DNA of 64,000 nucleotides, taken from NCBI GenBank assembly GCA_949752745.1, contig OX457025.1, forward strand, positions 101,252,439-101,316,438, written 5' to 3'. Below the pieces are notes generated by a model that was not told the origin of the DNA, made no database searches, and saw only the letters and a list, made by a program, of their open reading frames with translations. Shown here piece by piece: positions 36,184 to 44,300 of the stretch; within the stretch, counting starts at the first letter, position 1; each line of letters begins with the position of its first letter. The translations under genes were made by a program, and so were the position numbers. This stretch comes from Protula sp. h YS-2021 (lineage: Eukaryota > Annelida > Polychaeta > Sabellida > Serpulidae).

Positions 36184-36498
36184 ATGAATCGCATTGAGTG
36201 CTACAAGTGCTGGGTTATCCTACGGTATGAGGGTGAGCCACACAGCTGTCCCGTGGGTCATAATGCTCCACGCCGGTTTTGTTGCAGGAAGTGTGGTGGT
36301 CTCCTATGGTACAGTTACTCATCTGTAGCATGGGGGGCTGACTGCACGGATTGCTACTGGTGTGGAGTTAAACTAAAAAATTTGGGTGGTTTTAACTCGC
36401 ACCCATTCAAGTGTGTTGGCCGCCCTTTTACCATGGATCAGTACTACAAGTGGCAATGTAAATGCAAGTTCTTGGAGGGTTCAAAGAGCTACTACTAA
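36184..36498 (+). CDS. Cys/His-rich zinc-binding accessory protein (104 aa)
   Basis: Small early-type Polinton protein with about sixteen Cys/His residues in clustered pairs: C6-x2-C9 with H20-x-C22, C33/C34/C37, C54-x2-C57-x2-C60, H73-x3-C77 and C92-x-C94. These suggest two or three zinc-binding knots. There is no homolog I recognise; small zinc proteins of this kind are common accessory factors in DNA viruses. The start is the first ATG after a TATA box. The gene is followed 24 nt after its stop by a histone-like stem-loop. Function unknown. Confidence 0.75.
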   Translation: MNRIECYKCWVILRYEGEPHSCPVGHNAPRRFCCRKCGGLLWYSYSSVAWGADCTDCYWCGVKLKNLGGFNSHPFKCVGRPFTMDQYYKWQCKCKFLEGSKSYY

Positions 36499-36521
36499 AA
36501 ACTATTACAACCAACACCCTC

Positions 36522-36557
36522 GGCTCTTTTCAGAGCCACTATTTCTTAAAAATAAGC
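36522..36557 (+). terminator. Histone-type 3' stem-loop (SL1) plus AAATAAGC box
   Basis: GGCTCT-TTTC-AGAGCC (36,522-36,537) is identical to the metazoan replication-dependent histone mRNA stem-loop, flanked 5' by CCAACACCCTC and 3' by ACTATTTC. AAATAAGC follows after 12 nt (36,550-36,557), at the place of a histone downstream element. Confidence 0.85.
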
Positions 36558-36851
36558 TAAACCTGTTTTTATGTGTGTATGTGTGTGTGTGAAAAAAAAA
36601 AAAAAAAAAAAAAATGTATAATTTTATCTTCCAGTTCAAGTACTTTTCCCCTCTCTCCACTCTCACATTTCATGTCTTGTATTGAATATTGCTGAAGGTG
36701 AAGGACACTAAGTGAAACCAATCATTCCTTCCCTCTCTCTCCACCCCCACATTTCAGGTCATGTATTCAAGACCATAGAAGGTGAAGGACACTTTAAGTG
36801 AAGCCAATCAAGGAAGACTTTTACAGACCAATTAAATAAGTAAAAAATATA

Positions 36852-36859
36852 TATATAAG
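36852..36859 (+). promoter_or_regulatory. TATA box (TATATAAG)
   Basis: Lies 38 nt before the ATG at 36,890. Confidence 0.7.
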
Positions 36860-36889
36860 GAAAAAAAAAGAGAAAGTGAAGCAACAATC

Positions 36890-37093
36890 ATGTCTTTACG
36901 CCTTGACAGAGTCGGTTTGTTTCATAAGTTTTTTTCACTCGGTGTTCGGAACACAGTGTTTTTGCAGTGTGTTTTAGAATGGCCGGATGAGAATGCGTAT
37001 GACTTATGGAAAATATTTTTCGCTATTGAAATGGCGTTAGGCGGTATAGAAGACTGGATTGAAGAAAACCAGCTCTTTGGGCGGGTTTGCTAA
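36890..37093 (+). CDS. 67-aa accessory protein of unknown function
   Basis: Short protein, largely predicted helical: SLRLDRVGLFHKFFSLGVRN, then YDLWKIFFAIEMALGGIEDW and a Cys at the C-terminus. It has no zinc motif and no obvious membrane segment. Support comes from its own TATA box 38 nt upstream and a histone-like stem-loop 21 nt after the stop, the same layout as its neighbours. I do not recognise the family; a BH3-like reading of the helix is too weak to propose. Confidence 0.6.
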   Translation: MSLRLDRVGLFHKFFSLGVRNTVFLQCVLEWPDENAYDLWKIFFAIEMALGGIEDWIEENQLFGRVC

Positions 37094-37114
37094 TCAATCC
37101 AGAAGAAAAATTAA

Positions 37115-37150
37115 AGCCCTTTTAAGGGCTTCTATTATTACAAAATAAGC
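37115..37150 (+). terminator. Histone-type 3' stem-loop (SL2) plus AAATAAGC box
   Basis: AGCCCT-TTTA-AGGGCT (37,115-37,130), with AAATAAGC at 37,143-37,150 after 12 nt. Loop positions 1 and 3 are U and the second stem pair is G-C, as the stem-loop-binding protein requires. An AATAAA also follows near 37,203. Confidence 0.75.
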
Positions 37151-37650
37151 AACATGTGTCTTTAAAAAATTGTATGTATGTGTGTATGTGTATGTGTGAG
37201 TGAATAAAAGTATTTTTTTAAAGTTATACGAGTATTAAAACGTTATGTAAGTATAAAAACAACATTTTTTTTTTTTAAGAAAAGAAAGAATATATAAATA
37301 AAATAGAAAAGGGAGCAGCGTTGCTTAAGACAAATTGTTGCACATTTCAAAGTACAGAGCAAGAGGCACAGTGACGTAACGTAATTAAGAACCAATCGTC
37401 ATGCCATTTCACGGACAAATAAAATTGTGGTTACATTCAGACTTACTGTAGGCAAGGTCAAGGCCGCTCGGAACGGGTTGAGGTCGTATGTAAATGAGGC
37501 TGCTTTCAGGGTGGGGGTGCTCAATAAAGGTTAAGGCCGGTTAAGACAGGTTGAGGTCACTAATGAATAATACTTATTTCAGAGAACCAATAGTTTTGTA
37601 GTTACGAGAACGAATCAGGTTGGAAAGGGTGGTTTGAGAGGGGGGGAACC
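37150..37650 (+). other. Non-coding spacer in the Polinton
   Basis: Contains two copies of AAGGTTAAGGCCGG / AAGACAGGTTGAGGTCAC-type motifs near 37,450-37,570, similar to AAGGTCAAGGTCACT units near the left end. Possible regulatory DNA. Confidence 0.4.
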
Positions 37651-37657
37651 ATATGAA

Positions 37658-37668
37658 TATATATAAAA
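37658..37668 (+). promoter_or_regulatory. TATA box (TATATATAAAA)
   Basis: Lies 40 nt before the ATG at 37,698. It overlaps an upstream in-frame ATG (37,653), so that ATG is probably not transcribed. Confidence 0.65.
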
Positions 37669-37697
37669 AAAAAACCTGTTTGAGGTGTTTGAGAAAA

Positions 37698-38231
37698 ATG
37701 GCTCATCAAGAGGGAGACCAGATTGATTTAACAGGCAATGAGGAAGAAGATTCTGACAGAGCTATTATGGCTTCTTTTATAAGAAGTCAGGGAGATCGTG
37801 CATTATCAAGACAGTGGGTGACAACATATTACTTGAATGAGAATGGAGAGCTTATTGAAATGAATATAGGAATGCGGTTTTTTCACCAGAAAAGACTTCG
37901 TCTACAAGCCATAGAAACAGGAGACTACAGAATGGCATTTTACTTCCATTTCCTGCTAGGATATAAAATGCCTTGCACACAAGAAAGGGAAGAATATCCA
38001 GACTGGTTCAACGCATGGCTGGAGAAGTACACAACACGGTGTTTCATTTGCTTTAAGAAAATGGGACAAAGCAGAGCCTTCACAGAAACATGTTATCATG
38101 ACCTCTGCATAGAATGTACTCACCAATGGTGCCATAGATGTTATGAAACTGGACAAATGACCTGCCCCATGTGCCGAACCAACACGAAATTTCAAATTTT
38201 TGAGACCAGGCAAATGAGAATAGCACTCTAA
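37698..38231 (+). CDS. RING-finger protein with N-terminal SUMO-interaction-like motif (177 aa), RING-1
   Basis: Likely ubiquitin E3 ligase. A C-terminal RING-HC is complete: C115-x2-C118, C132-x-H134, C137-x2-C140, C156-x2-C159 (numbered from ATG 37,698). Near the N-terminus QIDLTGNEEEDSD is a hydrophobic-D-L-T core followed by acidic residues, the form of SUMO-interaction motifs in RNF4-type ligases. The middle GDYRMAFYFHFLLGYKMPC and EREEYPDW are shared with the second RING protein at 40,551. The start is moved from ATG 37,653 to 37,698 because the former lies in the TATA box and the latter has a good context (AAAAATGG). A histone-like stem-loop follows. SUMO targeting is inferred. Confidence 0.85.
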   Translation: MAHQEGDQIDLTGNEEEDSDRAIMASFIRSQGDRALSRQWVTTYYLNENGELIEMNIGMRFFHQKRLRLQAIETGDYRMAFYFHFLLGYKMPCTQEREEYPDWFNAWLEKYTTRCFICFKKMGQSRAFTETCYHDLCIECTHQWCHRCYETGQMTCPMCRTNTKFQIFETRQMRIAL

Positions 38232-38254
38232 AAAAAATAAGCAAAAATCCAACC

Positions 38255-38290
38255 GGCTCTTATAAGAGCCATCCACTCTTACAAATAAGC
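38255..38290 (+). terminator. Histone-type 3' stem-loop (SL3) plus AAATAAGC box
   Basis: GGCTCT-TATA-AGAGCC (38,255-38,270), preceded by AATCCAACC and followed by ATCCA as in histone mRNAs. AAATAAGC is at 38,283-38,290 after 12 nt. Confidence 0.85.
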
Positions 38291-38299
38291 TAAATCTAT

Positions 38300-39060
38300 T
38301 TTGTTTTAAAAACAGTTTGAGAAAAAAAAAATGTGTGAAAGTGTTTTAAAAGCAGTTTGAAAGTCATTGTAAATGTTTGAGAAAAAAAAAAGTTGTGTGA
38401 AAGTGAGTGGGACTTATGACGCTGTCATTACCTCTCTGAACTGTTTCGTCATACGAACATAATTACTTCGCGCTCTTTTGATCAACCGTCTGCTTTGTTG
38501 AACTATAGCAACCACATACCATTTACTGACCCTTAATCATACTACATCATAATTATAGTTTTATTGCCATCTTTTCCTTTTTTTATTTTTTAAAAAAGTG
38601 AAAGAATAAATGTATTAGAAAGAAATTAAGTAGAAGCCAGAATTTCTGTTTTAATTCATTAACAAATATCATATATTAAAATCCTTTAAAACATCTTTTT
38701 TTCTGTCTTTTTATGTATAATTATTTAGAGTTTCATACATAGTCTTCATTAAAACTGAACATAAAAAAAAATAATTATATAGAAAAAAAAAAGCTTATTT
38801 AAACAGTTAAAGTGTTAATTTTTTCAATTTTTTAATGAAATAACGTTAAATTTCATATAGAAAAACTTTTTTTTTAGTTATTTTAATAAATGTTGTAATA
38901 AATAGTATCTTTTTGTTTCACATTCCATTTTTAAAAATAAGAAAAACTATAAACCTTTTAAGTTATAAGTGAAAAATAAAATATGAGAAACACAAATCTA
39001 AACCCTCATCACGGTGTTCAACCCCATGTCAGCATGGTTTGCCTTTACGTATGAACTTAG
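38300..39060 (+). other. AT-rich non-coding spacer in the Polinton
   Basis: Two short repeated AGTTTGAGAAAAAAAAA-GTGTGAAAGT units near 38,310-38,410, then AT-rich DNA without coding potential. Confidence 0.5.
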
Positions 39061-39062
39061 CG

Positions 39063-39070
39063 TATAAAAA
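39063..39070 (+). promoter_or_regulatory. TATA box (TATAAAAA)
   Basis: Lies 36 nt before the ATG at 39,099. Confidence 0.7.
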
Positions 39071-39098
39071 GACGAAACAGTAGGAGGGATGGATAACC

Positions 39099-39416
39099 AT
39101 GGAACATGAATTTTTCAACATCCAGTGTGAGCTGTATAAAATAAGTATAAGACTGCAGAAGCTGCAGCTCATGGCCAAGAAATCGGTGGTGTCGGTCGGT
39201 ACTCAAACCGACCCACCGACGCTGTCACCGCCACCATCAACACCAGCACAGCCGACATTAAATCGACTGTTAGCAGAGCCGCCGGAGAAGAAAATGAAGG
39301 TTCCAGATTTGCCAACAGTAACCTATCTGGGGCCAGCTGGAGCGGAGAGTAGTCAGCAGGGAAACCAGCTGACTATTCAAACCCTTGAAAGCTGGCTCCA
39401 GCAGCAGCAACAATAG
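39099..39416 (+). CDS. 105-aa accessory protein with TQT (dynein light chain-like) motif
   Basis: An N-terminal helical stretch of about 30 residues (MEHEFFNIQCELYKISIRLQ, continuing as KLQLMAKK) may be a coiled coil. Next comes VSVGTQTDPP: x-T-Q-T is the core of LC8/DYNLL-binding peptides. A Pro-rich linker (SPPPSTPAQP) follows, then a basic cluster PEKKMKVP that may be a nuclear signal, and a Gln-rich tail. It resembles small disordered viral hub proteins. An LxCxE pocket-protein motif was sought and not found. It has its own TATA box and a histone-like stem-loop. Family unknown. Confidence 0.7.
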   Translation: MEHEFFNIQCELYKISIRLQKLQLMAKKSVVSVGTQTDPPTLSPPPSTPAQPTLNRLLAEPPEKKMKVPDLPTVTYLGPAGAESSQQGNQLTIQTLESWLQQQQQ

Positions 39417-39432
39417 GAAAAAATAACATAAT

Positions 39433-39467
39433 GGCCCTTTTTAGGGCCCCTAATATGTGAAATGAGC
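39433..39467 (+). terminator. Histone-type 3' stem-loop (SL4) plus AAATGAGC box
   Basis: GGCCCT-TTTT-AGGGCC (39,433-39,448), then AAATGAGC at 39,460-39,467 after 11 nt. An AATAAA occurs further on, near 39,530. Confidence 0.8.
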
Positions 39468-39894
39468 GCTTATTACGAAATTGAATGAAAGGTTTTTTAT
39501 GTGTGTGTGAAAGGGCTTATGGTAAAAGACGAATAAATGTTTATTAAAAAAAAAAATAAATAAATAAATCAATAAAAAATAAATAAAATAAAATGAATAA
39601 AATAAAAATAAATAAACATAAATTTAAAAAGAAAGAAAGAAAAAAAAAAAAAAAAAAATCACTTTTCTGGAAGTGGTTTAAAAAACATTTTCATCAAACC
39701 CTCTTAAGGTTTAACGTTATGTATGACGTCATTTACCTAAATATTTCAATCATACATAACTTTAAAACTATTAAACCAATTTCAACCGTCTTTTCAACAT
39801 AATATTCAGGAAGACCAAGTATTTATGAATGTTATATTCATGATGTCTATATGCTTAGAATTTTTTTATATATTTTAACCTAATTTCTTTAAGA

Positions 39895-40505
39895 AAACTA
39901 TAACCTTAACCTCATTTCGCTAAGGACACTTCATTAAAGTATACATGCACCTTTAACCTAAAAATCATTTCATTAAGGACACTCCGTCAAAGTATACATG
40001 TACTTTTAACCTTAGCCTCATTTCGTTAAGGACACTTTGTATAAAGTGTACATGCACCTTTAACCTAAAAAATCATTTCATTAAAGACACTCCGTCAAAG
40101 TTCACATGTACCTTTAACCTTAGCCTCATTTCGTTAAGGACACTTTGTTAAAGTATACATATACTTTTAACCTTCATCCCATTTCGTTAAGGATACTTCG
40201 TTAAAGTACACATATACTTTTAATCTTGACCCCATTTCGTCAAGGACACTTCGTTAAAGTACACATGCACTTTTAACTTTGACCCCATTTCGTCAAGGAC
40301 ACTTCATCAAAATACACATATACTTTTTAACCTTAACCCCATTTCCTCAAGGACACATGTACTTTTAACCTTGACCTCATTTCCTCAAGACACTTCGTCA
40401 AAGTACACATGCACTTTTAACCTTATTTTAATTTCGTTAAAGTGAACGCGTACTTTTAACCTTGACCTCATTTTGTTAAGGTCACATATTTTTTTTTAAC
40501 CTTGA
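39895..40505 (+). repeat. Tandem array (~53-bp unit) upstream of the second RING gene
   Basis: About eleven units of TTAACCTTRRCCTCATTTCG + TTAAGGACACTTCGTTAAAG + TACACATGTACTT. At the left side two unit types alternate, giving a 108-bp higher-order period. The array ends at the TATA box of the RING-2 gene. No coding sequence. A promoter, enhancer or replication role is possible. Confidence 0.8.
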
Positions 40506-40516
40506 CCTTTCATACA

Positions 40517-40525
40517 TATATAAAG
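40517..40525 (+). promoter_or_regulatory. TATA box (TATATAAAG)
   Basis: Lies 34 nt before the ATG at 40,551 and 25 nt before an in-frame ATG at 40,542. Confidence 0.65.
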
Positions 40526-40550
40526 GTATGTAACAAAGCATATGATAATT

Positions 40551-41213
40551 ATGGATAACACTGTGGTTACAAAATATTATTATGGAGAATATGACTTAAT
40601 AAATAAAGAAATTAGGAGACGTAAAGAATCAAAAAACGTCATTAATGTAGTGGATTTAACGGAGGAAAAAAAATATAATGCTACAGAGGAAAATAATGCT
40701 ACAGAGGAAAATGCTACAGAGGAAAATGCATTAATATCAGCTTACATTAATCGACAGAGTGAAGTTCAACCAATCCGGACGTATTACACTACACTCAAGT
40801 TTAAGAATAGAAAACTTAAATATATTAGAAAGTCTATGAGTAACTGGACAGAATTAGGGAGAAGACTAAGACATATACAGAAAGGAGAGTACCGATACGC
40901 CTTTATTTATCATATCATTCTTGGTATGGGAATACCATGTAAACAAGAAAGAGACGAATATCCTGAATGGGCTAAGCAGTGTGAGATATACTTGAGTGAA
41001 AAGTGTTTCATATGTAATGGTGTTATGGGATGGAGCCGAGTATATACAATGGCATGCCTTCACTACTGTTGCTTAGAGTGTGCACATAAATGGAATGTAC
41101 AATGTTTACGTGATGGAGTACAACGATGTGCATACTGTCGAACACCAGATAAATGTGTAGTTCTACATCAAAAGCAAATGTTAAAGTGGGGTGACCACAT
41201 TCTTCAGTTCTAG
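40551..41213 (+). CDS. RING-finger protein with SUMO-interaction-like motif (220 aa), RING-2
   Basis: Paralog of the protein at 37,698. Its C-terminal RING-HC is C152-x2-C155, C169-x-H171, C174-x2-C177, C193-x2-C196. The N-terminal INVVDLTEE is a textbook SUMO-interaction core (VVDLT followed by acidic residues), close to the RNF4 motifs. It is followed by three NATEEN repeats. The middle GEYRYAFIYHIILGMGIPC and ERDEYPEW align with the paralog. Predicted to act as an E3 ligase, perhaps on SUMO-modified host proteins; that is inferred. ATG 40,551 is preferred over 40,542 because of the TATA spacing and its ATGG context. It lacks the histone-like stem-loop; the stop is only 11 nt from the next small ORF. 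Confidence 0.85.
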   Translation: MDNTVVTKYYYGEYDLINKEIRRRKESKNVINVVDLTEEKKYNATEENNATEENATEENALISAYINRQSEVQPIRTYYTTLKFKNRKLKYIRKSMSNWTELGRRLRHIQKGEYRYAFIYHIILGMGIPCKQERDEYPEWAKQCEIYLSEKCFICNGVMGWSRVYTMACLHYCCLECAHKWNVQCLRDGVQRCAYCRTPDKCVVLHQKQMLKWGDHILQF

Positions 41214-41224
41214 AGAGAGAGACA

Positions 41225-41341
41225 ATGCTTTTTATCATTCCATGTATATTGGTGTATGAATTACACTGTTACAGACAACGAAAACAAATTTTAGCTGAAC
41301 TGGATGAAGTGTACGAACAGTTAGAATGGATGACTATTTAG
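41225..41341 (+). CDS. 38-aa ORF with hydrophobic N-terminus overlapping the PolB start
   Basis: Reads MLFIIPCILVYELHC, a possible membrane anchor, then a charged helical part RQRKQILAELDEVYEQ. It begins 11 nt after the RING-2 stop and overlaps the PolB ATG by 16 nt in another frame. It may be a real membrane micropeptide or an upstream ORF that affects PolB translation. Support is limited to composition and position. Confidence 0.3.
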   Translation: MLFIIPCILVYELHCYRQRKQILAELDEVYEQLEWMTI

Positions 41342-44300
41342 CTGAAATTAATCGATTGATTGCTATTGGTGCAACAGCAGAGGTGGATTTTATCGGTATT
41401 GAGAATGCTCTCAACAAGTTAAGGGAAACTAATGTTATGGAGCGTGCAGCACAGGAGGAGGAGGAGGAGGAGGAGGATGAGTATGATTGGTCTCCCTTAC
41501 CCATCACTGAACAGGAACTTGATGTATTGGTACATACATCACTGGAGGAGGAGGATGAGTATGTTTGGTCTCCCTTACCCATTACTGAACAGGAACTTAA
41601 TGTTATGGATAGTGCGGTAGTGGAGGAGGAACTTGATGTAATGGAGCATGTAGCACAGGAGGAGCATTTACCAATTACTGATACTAAGTTTAAAGAGCGT
41701 GCTGCACAAACTGATACTTCATCAATTGAAGACATAGACCCATGTGCTAAAAGACGTATATATCAAGCACCAGGAGGTAAATTGCGTGCACATTTATTAC
41801 ATTACAAAGAAAATACAGACGATGAGATGACGGAAGAAAATACAGACAATGATATAACACAAGAAAATACAGACAATGAAATAAAACAAGACCATAAGAC
41901 AAGGCAGAGAAGTATCATGAAACATCATTGCTGCATATGCAGTCGACATTTTAGCTCTCGTCAGAAGCTACAACAACATCATCAAGCTAATCACCAACGC
42001 CTTACTCTAATGTGCACAGATTGTGGTAAAATGTTTAACAGTAGCAAGCTTCTCGGACAGCATCGATTAGTATGTAGTATGAGGAACAAACAGCAACGCG
42101 TCTCACAAGTGGGTCGTGGGTATCGAAAAAGTATGCAAAACCATGCGAGAGAAAAGGTGTTTCAGCCTAAAAATGATCATGATATTTTAATGGCTTTGAA
42201 GGAATTGGAACCTGACATTGAACATTATTTAAAGGAAGATATAAGAGGAGGAATAAAATGGTATGTCACTCTACACGCAGTATATAGGAAAATGGTGAAA
42301 AACGATGAAGGGAATATGTTAGAAAAAACCTATAAAATTTATCAAGGGAGTAAAACATATACTGCACTACAACCTGAGGAAATTCAAAATGCATTACCTG
42401 AAGTATTTCAAACACTACATACAAAGTTTCAAGAATTTGAGCGTGAGGGTTCAGGTTGGCATTTAGATAAAGTGAACAATATTGAAGTGCATACCGCTAC
42501 ATATGATCCACTGGTAGGGTCTTCTTATTTACCATTACCCCAACCATTGGTGAGAACACGAGCCATTGTAAACATTAAAAACAAGGACCAAAAGTGTTTT
42601 TTATGGTCAGTCTTGGCACATCTTCATGTGAAACATAAAAATGCAAACAGGATGCAGAATTATACGAACTATGAGAAAGAACTCAACGTGAGCAATATCT
42701 CCTTTCCAACACCTATACGTGAAGTACCAACCTTTGAGAAGAACAACAGCTTATCTATAAATGTGTTTGGGTATGACAAAAACAATGTAGTACCAATTTA
42801 TTTGAGTAAATATAATTACGAGACACAAATTAATTTATTACTCATCAGCAAGGGAGAGCGCAGCCACTATTGTTTGATTCGGGATTTTAATATGCTTATG
42901 CATACACGTACGAAATATAAAGGACGTATGTATTATTGTTTCAACTGCCTCCATGCATTTACTCGAGAAGATTTGTTGGATAAGCATAAGGCAGTCTGCA
43001 TGAAAAATCAAACACAACGATTGACCTTTCCTGAGAAGGAAGAAGATTTAGTCATTCAATTCAAAGGCATTGCTAAGCAGCAAAAGATACCATTTATCAT
43101 ATACGCAGATTTTGAATGCTTTACAGAAAGAGAGGAGGATGGTGTCAAGTATCAACATCATAAAGCAAACAGTTTTGCTTACGTTGTTGTTAGTACTGAT
43201 GCTCAATATTCAAGACGACCAGTACTGTATCGAGGAGACAATGTTGTTGATGTATTCTTACAGAAATTGATGGAGGAAAAAGATCGGATCACAGATATTT
43301 TGATGAATGTGAAACCTTTGGAAATGACACCAGAAAACATTCATGATTTTGAAACTGCAACCACTTGTTTTATTTGTCATGCTACCTTAGGATCTGACCG
43401 AGTGCGAGATCATGACCATGTCACTGGACTCTACCGCGGTGCTGCTCACAGTAACTGTAATTTACAATACCGTTTAATGAAAAAGAGTCAGGGTCAGGAG
43501 GATTCATTCATCATACCAGTTGTATTTCACAACTTACGTGGGTATGACAGCCATTTCATTATGGAGAAGATTGGACAGTTTAAGGAAAGTAAACTACGTG
43601 TTATTCCAAACACCACTGAAAAATACATATCCTTTTCATTAGATAATTTACGGTTCATTGACTCTTTTCAATTTATGGGAGCCTCCCTGCAAAAGCTGGT
43701 GAACAACTTAGCAAACGAAGGTAAAACGAAATTCCATATTATGACATCAACCATTGAAAACAGTCATCAACAAGATTTGTTGTTGAGAAAGGGAGTATAC
43801 CCATATGATTTTGTGGATGGACCTGATAAATTTCATGTATGCAGCCTTCCTCCACAGGACGTATTTTACAGTACATTGACTGAGGAAGGTATCAGTGAAG
43901 ACGACTATAAACATGCGCAGAATGTATGGGAGACATTTAATTGCTATACATTAGGAGACTACCATGATTTGTATTTAAAAACAGACGTCATGTTATTAGC
44001 TGACGTGTTTGAAAATTTTCGACAAGTGTGTCTAACCACTTACGAATTGGATCCAGCACATTATTATACAGCTCCCGGCCTGTCATGGGACGCTATGCTC
44101 CGACATACAGATGTTGCATTATCTGTTATCAATGACATTGATATGTATCAAATGATAGAGCAAGGCATTCGTGGTGGAATATCAATGATAAGTCACAAGT
44201 ACGCCAAGGCAAATAATAAATATTTAAGTACTTATGATTCCACCCAACCAGACAGCTACATTATGTATCTAGATGCAAATAATTTATACGGTTGGGCAAT

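Noticed and set aside
36890..37093. BH3 or Bcl-2-like factor
   Set aside because: The helix lacks a convincing L-x-x-x-G-D core.
39099..39416. LxCxE retinoblastoma-binding motif
   Set aside because: The only candidate, IQCEL, does not fit the pattern.
41334..41735. Ser-rich - strand ORF opposite the PolB N-terminus
   Set aside because: Antisense shadow of the acidic GAG/GAA repeats.
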